From an uncultured Collinsella sp. (GTDB taxonomy: Bacteria > Actinomycetota > Coriobacteriia > Coriobacteriales > Coriobacteriaceae), in NCBI GenBank assembly GCA_902470365.1, contig CABRFZ010000006.1:1-64000 (forward strand): 64,000 nucleotides of DNA. The letters are read 5' to 3'. The position numbers were made by a program, and so were the translations under genes. This document shows positions 15,335 to 23,908 of this stretch, one piece after another (position 1 is the first letter of the stretch; every line of letters starts with the position of its first letter). Below the pieces are notes generated by a model. It did no database searches and had not been told where the DNA came from. It was given only the letters and a program-made list of their open reading frames with translations.

Positions 15335-16342
15335 CTAACGCAACATATGCGCGACCAACTCGGCGCGAGTTCCGATACCAAGTTTGGCATACACTCCTGA
15401 TAGGCGGTTTTTGACGGTGCCCGACGATACTCCCATATGGCGTGCGATTTCGGCGTTGGTCCATCCACGACAGGCGAGCATGGCCATGGTGAATTCCGTG
15501 GTCGTTAAATCGTCGGCCACGTCCTCGCCCGAATCGGGGTTGTGGATGCGCCGCCAGCCGTAGCTGAATCGATACGTAATCTCGATGATGCGTGCGAAAT
15601 CGTCAGGGTATTGCGATTTTAGGCATGCCTCGATGAGTCCCTGCAAAAGGCCGTGGTGCTCGCCAATGAGCTCGATAAGGCCGTCGGGACGCGCAATGTT
15701 CCAAGCAACTCCGAAGTGTGCCTTTGCGGCGTCGATGTCCTTGAGGCTCATGCATGCCATAGAAGCCGACAAGTGCAGGAATAGCTCCGAGATGGGATAG
15801 CTTCCCTGTTTCATGATCAGGGCGTTTTCTGCCATGCCCAGACTGCGGCCATATTCGCCGCGCAGGTACAGGGCGTGCGCCATCACGTAGCTGGCGAACA
15901 GGCGCAGGCCTTCGGGCAGATGCGCCGCAAGCGGATAAAACTCTTCGGCGGAATACGGGGAAGGCAAGTGCAGCAGGACGCTCGCGGCCGAGGCGAACAG
16001 GATATGCGTGGCGTGGACGGCGGGCGACTCCTCGTCGGTTGGCATATCGAGGATGCCAGCAAGGCACCGGCGGGCGTCGGGGATACGGTTGAGCGACAGG
16101 CTGGCATATCCGCAGATAAAGCATGCGGAATAGCGCAGTGCGGGATCGGTGGCGTCAAGATAGGGGCGCGCCGTCTTGGCAGCGAGGGCGGCCTGTCCGC
16201 GAAAGTACAGAGCTTCTGCCGTGGCAATGGCGCGCGAATCGGGGTCGGAAATGCCTGCAACCGCAGCGTCAATCTGCCCCGGCACAAAGGCGGTGCACAT
16301 CAACGGCATGGGAACGCGTGGGTAGCCATCGCAGTCCATCTT
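15335..16342 (-). CDS. LuxR-family regulator with TPR-like N-terminal region
   Basis: The start is set at ATG 16342 (GGGAGATGGAAG just before it); a further ATG lies at 16366. The protein of about 335 residues has an alpha-helical, alanine-rich first part that looks TPR-like (YFRGQAALAAKTARPYLD; ALYLRGEYGRSLGMAENALI). The C-terminal GerE/LuxR helix-turn-helix reads LTTTEFTMAMLACRGWTNAE and IARHMGVSSGTVKNRLSGVY. There is no receiver domain. It is probably a one-component regulator of the surface-protein gene that follows 155 bp downstream, by adjacency. Confidence 0.82.
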   Translation of the reverse strand, partial: KMDCDGYPRVPMPLMCTAFVPGQIDAAVAGISDPDSRAIATAEALYFRGQAALAAKTARPYLDATDPALRYSACFICGYASLSLNRIPDARRCLAGILDMPTDEESPAVHATHILFASAASVLLHLPSPYSAEEFYPLAAHLPEGLRLFASYVMAHALYLRGEYGRSLGMAENALIMKQGSYPISELFLHLSASMACMSLKDIDAAKAHFGVAWNIARPDGLIELIGEHHGLLQGLIEACLKSQYPDDFARIIEITYRFSYGWRRIHNPDSGEDVADDLTTTEFTMAMLACRGWTNAEIARHMGVSSGTVKNRLSGVYAKLGIGTRAELVAHMLR

Positions 16343-16406
16343 CCATCTCCCATCAGGTGGCAACAATGCAGCAATTGTACTCCTGTTGCTCGGGACCCCT
16401 TTCGTT

Positions 16407-17558
16407 TTACTGCTCGGTTGACGCTGCGGATCGTTTTGGAAGGCTTACGAGCATGGTGGTCCCGTTCTCGGAACTTGTTTCGACCTCTACTGTGCCACCG
16501 TGAAGAGCTGCAATCTCCCAAACGAGCGCTAGTCCGAGTCCTGCGCCGCCGTATGCCCTGCTGCGGGATTTGTCTAGACGAAAGAACGGTTGGAAGATGC
16601 TCTCACGGTACTGCTTGGGTATTCCCGGGCCCCGGTCCTCGACTCGCAGGAACACGTGGCTGTCGCTGTCGCTGATGGAGACGTTGACAGTCGAGCCGGA
16701 GCGGCTGTAACGGATGGCGTTTTCGACCAGATTAAACACCAGCCGATAGAGGAGCGTGTCGCTCCCGATTGCTAAAGCGTCTCCAGCACAGTTGAGGGCT
16801 ATGCTCCTATTTTCGGCAAGTGGCGCAAGGTCAGTGAGGACCTCTTCGGACAAGGGACCGAGTTCAACATCGTCCTCGCAAGGAACGCTGCGGAGCTCAC
16901 TCATCTCAAGCAATACCTTGGTCATTCGAGACATGCGCTCGGTTTGTTCTTGTAGCAGGCCGAGCAGCTCGGCTGTTTCGGGTTGCAAACCGGAGTGCTC
17001 GGAGATGAATAGTTCAATCTGTGCTTGCATAAGGGCGAGCGGGGTGCGCAGCTCGTGTGTGGCATTGCCGGTAAACTGACGCTGTGCAGAGAATCCTTCG
17101 CCAAGACGGGCGATCATGTCGTTGAAAGAGGCGCTGCATCGTTGTAGCTCGGTGGGCACATCTTCACTGAGTCTGATTTCGCTTAGGTTGTCAGGCTGCA
17201 CGCGCTCTACCTGGGCGGCGAAATCCCGTAGCGGTTTGAGTGCACGGCCGCTCACAAAGTATGCCAGCACGCCGCCAAGGAGTGTGACTCCAGCCGTGAT
17301 GTACCAGGCTGTCGTGCCAAAAGACTCCTGTGCGTCGTTTACGACGATCGTGACCCTGTCATCGGGGACCGCTTTCGTCGGGTCGAACGCCTGGGGCGAA
17401 TCTTCGCCGGTTGCGTTAAAGGCCGAGATGTTACTGCCGATGGCATCCATGTAGCGCATGCCCGTATAGCCGACCAGGCAGTTCGTCAGCACGCACGCCG
17501 CACACGTGAGCAGTGCCGTCATAATCGTTATGCGCCATTGCAGCGAAAGCCTTTTCAT
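16407..17558 (-). CDS. Sensor histidine kinase (HAMP-like linker, HisKA-HATPase)
   Basis: The 383-residue protein has a membrane helix at about 10-30, a short extracytoplasmic domain of about 55 residues, a second helix at about 84-102, and a HAMP-like linker (SGRALKPLRDFAAQVERV). The phosphoacceptor is His168 in GNATHELRTPLALMQAQ. The ATP-binding domain has NLVENAIRYS, VEDRGPGIP and GGAGLGLALV. The architecture matches the EnvZ/OmpR class with a small sensor. It overlaps the response regulator gene upstream by 4 bp (ATGA), so the two are translationally coupled. The divergent redox module to the right is a plausible target. Confidence 0.92.
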   Translation of the reverse strand: MKRLSLQWRITIMTALLTCAACVLTNCLVGYTGMRYMDAIGSNISAFNATGEDSPQAFDPTKAVPDDRVTIVVNDAQESFGTTAWYITAGVTLLGGVLAYFVSGRALKPLRDFAAQVERVQPDNLSEIRLSEDVPTELQRCSASFNDMIARLGEGFSAQRQFTGNATHELRTPLALMQAQIELFISEHSGLQPETAELLGLLQEQTERMSRMTKVLLEMSELRSVPCEDDVELGPLSEEVLTDLAPLAENRSIALNCAGDALAIGSDTLLYRLVFNLVENAIRYSRSGSTVNVSISDSDSHVFLRVEDRGPGIPKQYRESIFQPFFRLDKSRSRAYGGAGLGLALVWEIAALHGGTVEVETSSENGTTMLVSLPKRSAASTEQ

Positions 17559-18229
17559 TCGTTATCCTCCATAACGTAGCCCTCTCCAATCCGATTGCGA
17601 ATCGGGTCGTATCCCAAAGCGCTGCGCAACTTTTTTCGGAGCGACGAAATATGAACGCGGGTTGCGTTGCTAAAGTTGTTCACGCTGCTATCCCAAACGT
17701 GCTCGATAAGCTCCTCTTGGCTTACCGGTCGCCCCTGATTAAGCATCAGGTATTCCAAGATTCCCGTTTCCTTGCGCGTAAGAGATAAAGCCTCGCTGTC
17801 CACGGAAGCGATGCGCGCCTTGGTGTCAAAGCTGAGCTTTCCGCAGGTTAAAACTACGTCGCTTTGTGTAAAGCGTCTTAGGGTAAGGCTGCGAATCCTT
17901 GCCGCAAGCTCGTCCAGATGAAACGGCTTGGTGAGGTAATCGTTGGCGCCGGCATCGAGTCCGGCGACTTTATCTGATACTTCGCCACGTGCGGACAGAA
18001 TCAGTACCTTAGTCTCGCAGTCAGTTTTCCTAAGTTCCCTGAGTACGGTCATGCCGTCGATGCGGGGAAGGTTGAGGTCGAGTACCACGAGGTCGAAGGC
18101 CTCAACGTCCAGTAGGTCGAGCGCCTCCTGTCCGTCGTGACAGCAGTCGACACTGTACGCCAAGTTCCGCAAGCTGCGCGCGATTGCGTCGCACAGCGCC
18201 CGCTCGTCCTCGACGATCAAAATACGCAT
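17555..18229 (-). CDS. OmpR-family response regulator
   Basis: ATG 18229 is preferred (AGGAGA 5 bp upstream), giving 224 residues beginning MRILIVEDERALCDAIARSL. The receiver has acidic residues in VEDE, the phosphoacceptor Asp in FDLVVLDLNLPRIDG, Thr/Ser in ILSARG and Lys in LTKPF. The winged helix is LSLTRKETGILEYLMLNQGR and RVHISSLRKKLRSALG. It pairs with the kinase that overlaps its stop. The 90-bp gap to the divergent CxxC mini-protein gene would hold both promoters. Confidence 0.93.
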   Translation of the reverse strand: MRILIVEDERALCDAIARSLRNLAYSVDCCHDGQEALDLLDVEAFDLVVLDLNLPRIDGMTVLRELRKTDCETKVLILSARGEVSDKVAGLDAGANDYLTKPFHLDELAARIRSLTLRRFTQSDVVLTCGKLSFDTKARIASVDSEALSLTRKETGILEYLMLNQGRPVSQEELIEHVWDSSVNNFSNATRVHISSLRKKLRSALGYDPIRNRIGEGYVMEDNE

Positions 18230-18319
18230 AACAGTCTCCTTGCACATTTCAAATCGCGCTTAACACGGATTTTATAGCCGATATGGTCCAATGGTCGCGT
18301 AACGAAAGGAGTGGTCAGG

Positions 18320-18466
18320 TTGTTCAAAGCGGTAAAACCCGTGGTACAGGTCGCTTTGTTGATCGTCGGAATTGCCATGGTGTGCTTTGGCGTTATGCGT
18401 GGCGAGGCAGATGCCGTGCTGGCCAAAGCGATTAGGCTGTGCTTGGAGTGTATCGGAATTGGATAA
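18320..18466 (+). CDS. CD1871A-family CxxC mini-protein
   Basis: A 48-residue ORF starts at TTG 18320, 8 bp behind AAAGGAG (18305-18311). It reads MFKAVKPVVQVALLIVGIAM then VCFGVMRGEADAVLAKAIRL and ends CLECIGIG. It has one membrane helix and a C-terminal CxxC within the signature CLECIGIG of the CD1871A family. Members lie beside membrane 4Fe-4S proteins and thioredoxin-like lipoproteins, as here. The next gene starts inside its last codons (TTG 18459). A role in passing electrons or disulfides across the membrane is inferred from neighbours. Confidence 0.8.
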   Translation: MFKAVKPVVQVALLIVGIAMVCFGVMRGEADAVLAKAIRLCLECIGIG

Positions 18467-19361
18467 AAGAGAAAACACTGCGTCGCATGTTTTGGCTCGA
18501 TTTCGCGGATTCATTCAGGCGGCGGCAACACTTATTACCAACATTCACCTGCCAAACTTTGCCAAAGGCGGCATCTATCAGGGCGCGGGAAAAACAGTCT
18601 GCGTACCCGGGCTTAACTGCTATTCGTGCCCCGCGGCATCGGGTGCGTGCCCCATCGGGTCGTTCCAGTCGGTAGTAGGTTCATCCAAGTTCAACTTTTC
18701 TTACTATGTTACCGGTACGCTCATTTTGCTCGGCGTGCTGCTGGGACGCTTTGTATGCGGCTTTCTGTGCCCGTTTGGCTGGCTGCAGGAGCTGCTTCAC
18801 AAGATTCCCGGCAAAAAGTTCTCCACGAAAAAGCTCAAGCCGCTCACGTACATCAAGTACGTCGTGCTGCTGTTTGCCGTGGTGCTGCTGCCCGTCTTGG
18901 TGGTTAACGACGTGGGCATGGGCGACCCGTTCTTTTGTAAGTACATCTGTCCGCAGGGCGTGCTCGAGGGCGCCATTCCGCTGGCCATTGCCAACGCCGG
19001 CATTCGATCTGCGCTGGGGCAGCTCTTTACTTGGAAACTTGCCGTTCTCATTGCCGTGGTAGTGCTGAGCGTTTTGCTCTACCGCCCCTTCTGCAAATGG
19101 ATTTGCCCGCTCGGTGCATTCTATGCGCTCATGAATAAGGTGTCCCTACTGGGGATTCGGGTTGACGCATGCAAATGTGTCTCGTGCGGCAAGTGTTCAA
19201 GGGTTTGTCAGATGGACGTTGATGTGGTCCGGGCGCCCAATCATGCCGAATGTATCCGGTGCGGAAAGTGCATCGGGGCCTGTCCTGTCGATGCCATCAG
19301 CTATCGCTATGGCCTGGATGTGTCGGCGGAAAAGCTTCCCTTGACCGCCGATAAAAAGTAA
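18459..19361 (+). CDS. Membrane 4Fe-4S ferredoxin-type protein (NapH/CcdA-like electron carrier)
   Basis: A TTG start at 18459 overlaps the previous stop and has GGAG 10 bp upstream; about 300 residues result. The protein has several membrane helices (YYVTGTLILLGVLLGRFVCG; YIKYVVLLFAVVLLPVLVV; LAVLIAVVVLSVLLY). It has Cys pairs typical of the NapH family (CGFLCPFGW, CKYICPQG, CKWICPLG) and two ferredoxin clusters (CKCVSCGKCSRVC; CIRCGKCIGACPVD). It probably moves electrons from a cytoplasmic donor through the membrane to reduce external thiol proteins. Partners would be the CxxC mini-protein before it and the thioredoxin-fold lipoprotein after it. Confidence 0.85.
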   Translation: MDKRENTASHVLARFRGFIQAAATLITNIHLPNFAKGGIYQGAGKTVCVPGLNCYSCPAASGACPIGSFQSVVGSSKFNFSYYVTGTLILLGVLLGRFVCGFLCPFGWLQELLHKIPGKKFSTKKLKPLTYIKYVVLLFAVVLLPVLVVNDVGMGDPFFCKYICPQGVLEGAIPLAIANAGIRSALGQLFTWKLAVLIAVVVLSVLLYRPFCKWICPLGAFYALMNKVSLLGIRVDACKCVSCGKCSRVCQMDVDVVRAPNHAECIRCGKCIGACPVDAISYRYGLDVSAEKLPLTADKK

Positions 19362-19390
19362 ACAAGCTTCGACAAAACGGAGGAATGACT

Positions 19391-20362
19391 ATGAAGCTTT
19401 CTAAGATTGCGGCCCTGTTTATGGTGCCGGTATTGGCCTTATGCCTTGTGGCATGTTCGGCGCCCGGTGGCAATGCGAGCGAATCTGCGAGCTCCGACCC
19501 TAAGATTGCAGAACTCACTGCGCAGAAGCCGGCCAATGCCGACGAGGCCGCCGAGCTGTATGCGAAGCTCATGCAGAAGGAGAACGATATCCTTTCGAGT
19601 GATAACGCGCTGTGGGAAAAGGTATTCAATGCGGCAAATAAAGACTCGGCAATGATTGAGGACGGCAGCAATTACGGCGATTTCCTGCTCAAGACCATCG
19701 ATGGCGCCAAGGATGAGTTTACGGCGGATGAGCTTAAGACGCTCAAGGCCGGCGCGCAGCAGATCAAGGAGATCGAGGACAAGCTCGAGAGCTTGGAGAA
19801 GGAGTTCCCCGGCTGTGGAAGCACGCCGAGCGCAGGCGAGAACGTCGACGCTTCGACCGCTGGCATGACGGCTGGTGCCAATGCTTCGAGCGAGGCGACG
19901 AAGTTCCCCAGCTTTACGGGCAAGGACCTGGACGGCAACGACGTGAGCAGCGACGAGCTGTTCTCTAAGAACAAGGTTACCGTCATGAATTTCTGGTTCA
20001 CCACTTGCAAGCCGTGCGTGGGTGAGTTGGGCGATCTTGAGAAACTGAATCAGGAGCTTGCCGAGAAGGGCGGCCAGGTCGTGGGCGTCAATTCCTTTAC
20101 GCTCGATGGCAACAAGGGCGAGATTGCAGATGCCAAGGACGTGCTGAGCAAGAAGGGCGTGACATATAAGAACATCTGGTTCAAGTCGGATAGCGAGGCC
20201 GGTAAGTTTACGTCAAATTTGTTCTCGTTCCCGACAACGTATGTCATCGATCAGAATGGCAACATCGTAGGGGATCCAATCGTGGGAGCCATCAGCTCCG
20301 CCGAGCAGCGCACAGCACTCGACAAGCTTATCGACCAGGCGATTGCGAATAGCGAGCAGTAA
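19391..20362 (+). CDS. TlpA/ResA-like thioredoxin-fold lipoprotein
   Basis: The ATG at 19391 is chosen (CGGAGGA with 7-bp spacing; the ATG at 19385 touches that site). The 323-residue protein has a lipoprotein signal (LCLVACSA) and an acidic helical segment up to about residue 120. Its thioredoxin/AhpC-like domain has the active site FWFTTCKPC near residue 205 and the cis-Pro region FSFPTTYVIDQNGNIVG. It would be anchored outside the membrane and reduce disulfides. It follows the membrane ferredoxin protein by 29 bp and ends at a terminator, so the three genes form one redox operon. Confidence 0.88.
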   Translation: MKLSKIAALFMVPVLALCLVACSAPGGNASESASSDPKIAELTAQKPANADEAAELYAKLMQKENDILSSDNALWEKVFNAANKDSAMIEDGSNYGDFLLKTIDGAKDEFTADELKTLKAGAQQIKEIEDKLESLEKEFPGCGSTPSAGENVDASTAGMTAGANASSEATKFPSFTGKDLDGNDVSSDELFSKNKVTVMNFWFTTCKPCVGELGDLEKLNQELAEKGGQVVGVNSFTLDGNKGEIADAKDVLSKKGVTYKNIWFKSDSEAGKFTSNLFSFPTTYVIDQNGNIVGDPIVGAISSAEQRTALDKLIDQAIANSEQ

Positions 20363-20441
20363 AAACCGCGTAAAGCATAGCGAGGATCGTGTGTCGCTGT
20401 GCGAAGTAGTCTGCTGCCTTTCAAGATAAGCTCCACCATAT

Positions 20442-20469
20442 AGAGGTCCCGCTCGGGACCTCTTCTTTT
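20442..20469 (+). terminator. Terminator of the redox operon
   Basis: AGAGGTCCCG and CGGGACCTCT pair across 2 nt and run into TCTTCTTTT. Confidence 0.85.
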
Positions 20470-20615
20470 GGGCGCCGTCCCGTTCGTTTTTTGGCGCGGT
20501 TTGTTACATTCCTCACTGGCGTCGGCAAAAAATGGGGATAGAGTAGGACAAAAGCGTCGAATACGAACGGCGGAGGAGAGCGGGCAGGGTGCCTGCGCAG
20601 GAGAGGTTGCCGTCC

Positions 20616-23600
20616 ATGCTGGAGCTCAAAGGTATTTGCAAAAGGTACGTTACGCAGTCGTTTACGCAGGTAGCGCTCGACAGCGTGAGCCTGTCTTTTC
20701 GCGATAACGAGTTCGTGGCCATTCTGGGACCTTCGGGGTCGGGCAAAACTACGATGCTCAACGTTATCGGTGGGCTCGATCATTTCGATTCTGGCGACCT
20801 GCTGATCGACGGTATTTCGACCAAAGACTTTCACGATCGCGATTGGGATGCCTACCGCAACAACCGTATCGGCTTTGTGTTCCAAAGCTATAACCTCATT
20901 CCGCATCAGACCATTTTGGAAAACGTGGAGCTGGCGCTCACGCTCACGGGCGTGGGGCATGCCGAGCGTCGCCAGCGTGCGCGCGAGGCGTTGGAGAAAG
21001 TCGGCTTGGGCGAGCACGTTAACAAGCGCCCGAGCCAGCTATCGGGCGGGCAGATGCAGCGCGTGGCCATTGCCCGCGCCCTGATCAATGACCCTGAGAT
21101 CGTCCTTGCCGACGAGCCGACTGGCGCTTTGGATTCAACGACATCCGTGCAGGTTATGGATTTGCTCAAAGAAGTTGCGCGCGACCGTCTGGTCATCATG
21201 GTCACGCACAATCCCGACCTGGCATACCAATACGCCACGCGCATCGTCAACCTGGCGGACGGCAAGATCACCGATGATTCCGATCCTTTCGATGTCGCTG
21301 ACGCCACGCGCCGCGAGGCCAAGCCTACGCGCAAAACCTCGATGAGCTTTGTGACGGCGCTGGGGCTTTCTGCCCGAAACCTCATGACCAAGAAGGGCCG
21401 CACGGCCATGACGGCCTTTGCGGGCTCGATTGGCATTATCGGTATCGCGGCGATTCTGGCGCTGTCCAACGGCGTAAACGGCTACATCAAAAAGGTCGAG
21501 GAGGATACGCTCTCGAGCTACCCACTCACCATTTCCAAGCAGGATTACGACCTGTCGTCCATGATGGGCGGACAGGGGGCTGCGGATGATGACTCGCCTG
21601 AAAACGTGGATTCGTCCGACGACAGTGCCGAAACCGATAAGATTCCCGTGGTCACGGCCGTAAAGGATATGTTTGCGAGCGTTAAGTCCAACGACATGAC
21701 GAGCTTTAAGGCATGGCTTGACGACGGCGGCGACGGTATCGACAAAGAGGTCAACGCCATTCAGTACGGCTACGGTGTATCGCCGGTTGTCTATCGTGCC
21801 GGCAAGGGCGATGAGAAGCCCGTTCGGCTTGTTCCCAACGCAATGACCGAGGCTATGAGCGGAGGCGCGAGTTCGGCGGCAACGGTGAGCATGGAATCCA
21901 TGGGAACCTCGGTCTTTAACGAGATGATTGACGACCAGAGCCTGCTCGACAGCCAGTACGATGTCGTCGCCGGTCATTGGCCCACGTCTGCCAACGAAGC
22001 CGTGATGGTGCTTTCGAGCCGCGGTACGGTGGGCGACTATACGCTCTACAGCATCGGTGCGCTGGATATCGATGAGCTCAACGATCTGGTAAACAGCGCT
22101 ATGACGGCTGACGGTGGGGTCGAAACGCCCGAGACCGGCACCGACTTTACCTACGACGATGCGCTGTCTACCACGTTTAAGGTGCTGTCGCCGGCCGATG
22201 CCTATCGCAAAAACGAAGAGACCGGCATGTGGACCGACATGTCTGACGACGCCGACTTTATGGCTGCCAAGGTTGCCGACGGTATTGACGTGCACATTGT
22301 GGGCGTGGTGCGACCTAACGAGACGGCCAATGCGAGTGCGTTGTCTCCGGGCATTGCCTATACGCACGCGCTGACTCGCCAGCTTATGGAGCGCGCCGCC
22401 GATTCGCAGATTGTGCAGGAGCAACTCGACCACCCCGAGACGGATGTCTTTACAGGCAAAACCTTCGACGAGCTGCAAGACGAGGCCAAGCAAGGCGTGG
22501 ATCTGGGTAGCATGTTCAGTGTGGACGAGGCAGCGCTCAAGAGCGCGTTTTCGTTCGATACATCTGCGCTCTCGGGTGCAGCCGGCAGTATGGACCTTTC
22601 TGGCATCGATCTGTCGGGGCTGGACATTGACCTTTCGGGCGTTGGCAAGGACATCGACTTCAGCGACATCATGGCAAAAGCGCCAACCCCAGATTTCTCG
22701 GGTATCTTTGACGGTCTGGAACTCACGCCCGAGCAAATGCAGCAGGTGGGAACGCTAGCCAACCAGCTGTTTGAGAGCTTTTTGCAGTCTGATCAGTTTA
22801 GGGCACTGTCACCCGAAGATCTTAAGGACGCGTCAAAGCTCGCTGCCGCATTCTCGACGTATCTTGAGAATGATGCCGCAGCCCAGCAATGCCTGGCTCA
22901 GCTTAAGGCCCTCGGCGGCGATGCCCTGGCCGAGCGCCTGCAGCAGGCGATGACCGACTATGTGCAAAAGCAGCTGGCTCCGTATCTGCAGCAGGCTATG
23001 GATCAGGTGATGAAGGCAATCAGCGAGCAGATAGCGTCGACGGTGTCAGCTCAGCTCAAGGCAGGCGCAGCAGGGCTCATGGGCCAGATGGCGACGCAGA
23101 TGTCGTCGAGTTTTACTAACCTGGCGAGCGCCATGCGCGTGGATGCGAGTGCCTTTGCTCATGCCATCCACTTCAACATGGACGCCGAGGACCTGAGCTC
23201 GCTCATGATGAGCTATGCGAAGGCGTCGAAGCTCACCTACGACAACAATCTGACCACGTTGGGTTATGCGGACGAGGCGGACCCAATCTCGGTCAAGATT
23301 TTCCCGCGTGACTTTGAGGCCAAGGAGCACGTGCTCGATCACATCGACGCGTACAACAAACAGGTCAAAGCCGCTGGCCACGATGATCGGGCAATTTCGT
23401 ACACCGACTACATGGGCATCATCATGGGCTCGGTGACCGACATCGTGAACACCATCAGCTTGGTGCTCATCGCATTCGTGAGTATCAGCCTGGTGGTGAG
23501 CTCCATCATGATCGGCATCATCACCTACATCAGCGTGCTGGAACGCAAAAAGGAGATTGGCATCCTGCGTGCGATCGGCGCGTCGAAGCGTAACGTGGCC

Positions 23601-23855
23601 AACGTATTCAATGCCGAGACCTTTATCGAGGGCCTCATCGCCGGCGTCTTTGCCATTGTCGTCGTGGTGCTCGTGAGTTTCCCGGTCAATGCCTGGGCGC
23701 TTGCGGCCAAAAAGGTACCCAATCTGATGAGCCTGCCCGTGCAGGATGCGCTGGTGCTCATTGCAATTTCGGTGCTGCTGACGGTTGTCGCTGGCCTGCT
23801 GCCGGCCCGTAGCGCGTCCAGGAAGGATCCCGTGGAGGCCCTGCGCTCCGAATAA
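20616..23855 (+). CDS. MacB-like ABC transporter: ATPase fused to FtsX-type permease with a large external domain
   Basis: ATG 20616 follows GGAGAGG; the product is 1079 residues. Residues 1-230 are an ABC ATPase of the LolD/MacB class with Walker A (GPSGSGKTT), LSGGQMQR and IVLADEPTGALD. A membrane helix near 265-285 follows (GSIGIIGIAAILALSNGV). Then comes an external region of about 650 residues, much larger than the 220 or so of MacB. It has low-complexity repeats (LSGIDLSGLDIDLSGVGKDI) and a long helical part rich in Gln and Ala. Three C-terminal helices form the FtsX core (VVSSIMIGIITYISVLERKK; EIGILRAIGASKRNVANVFN). It probably exports or extracts a peptide or lipoprotein; the substrate is unknown. 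Confidence 0.85.
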   Translation: MLELKGICKRYVTQSFTQVALDSVSLSFRDNEFVAILGPSGSGKTTMLNVIGGLDHFDSGDLLIDGISTKDFHDRDWDAYRNNRIGFVFQSYNLIPHQTILENVELALTLTGVGHAERRQRAREALEKVGLGEHVNKRPSQLSGGQMQRVAIARALINDPEIVLADEPTGALDSTTSVQVMDLLKEVARDRLVIMVTHNPDLAYQYATRIVNLADGKITDDSDPFDVADATRREAKPTRKTSMSFVTALGLSARNLMTKKGRTAMTAFAGSIGIIGIAAILALSNGVNGYIKKVEEDTLSSYPLTISKQDYDLSSMMGGQGAADDDSPENVDSSDDSAETDKIPVVTAVKDMFASVKSNDMTSFKAWLDDGGDGIDKEVNAIQYGYGVSPVVYRAGKGDEKPVRLVPNAMTEAMSGGASSAATVSMESMGTSVFNEMIDDQSLLDSQYDVVAGHWPTSANEAVMVLSSRGTVGDYTLYSIGALDIDELNDLVNSAMTADGGVETPETGTDFTYDDALSTTFKVLSPADAYRKNEETGMWTDMSDDADFMAAKVADGIDVHIVGVVRPNETANASALSPGIAYTHALTRQLMERAADSQIVQEQLDHPETDVFTGKTFDELQDEAKQGVDLGSMFSVDEAALKSAFSFDTSALSGAAGSMDLSGIDLSGLDIDLSGVGKDIDFSDIMAKAPTPDFSGIFDGLELTPEQMQQVGTLANQLFESFLQSDQFRALSPEDLKDASKLAAAFSTYLENDAAAQQCLAQLKALGGDALAERLQQAMTDYVQKQLAPYLQQAMDQVMKAISEQIASTVSAQLKAGAAGLMGQMATQMSSSFTNLASAMRVDASAFAHAIHFNMDAEDLSSLMMSYAKASKLTYDNNLTTLGYADEADPISVKIFPRDFEAKEHVLDHIDAYNKQVKAAGHDDRAISYTDYMGIIMGSVTDIVNTISLVLIAFVSISLVVSSIMIGIITYISVLERKKEIGILRAIGASKRNVANVFNAETFIEGLIAGVFAIVVVVLVSFPVNAWALAAKKVPNLMSLPVQDALVLIAISVLLTVVAGLLPARSASRKDPVEALRSE

Positions 23856-23856
23856 T

Positions 23857-23883
23857 GTGACAAAGGGACAGTCCCTTTGTCAC
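23857..23883. repeat. Palindromic repeat, GACAAAGGGAC family
   Basis: GTGACAAAGGGAC and GTCCCTTTGTCAC form a near-perfect palindrome with a single central base, starting 2 bp after the MacB-like stop. Related copies are at 57937, 61665 and 62920, and there is a diverged one at 53097. It may act as a weak terminator. Confidence 0.8.
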
Positions 23884-23908
23884 GTTCGTTGATATGAGAG
23901 AAGAGTAG

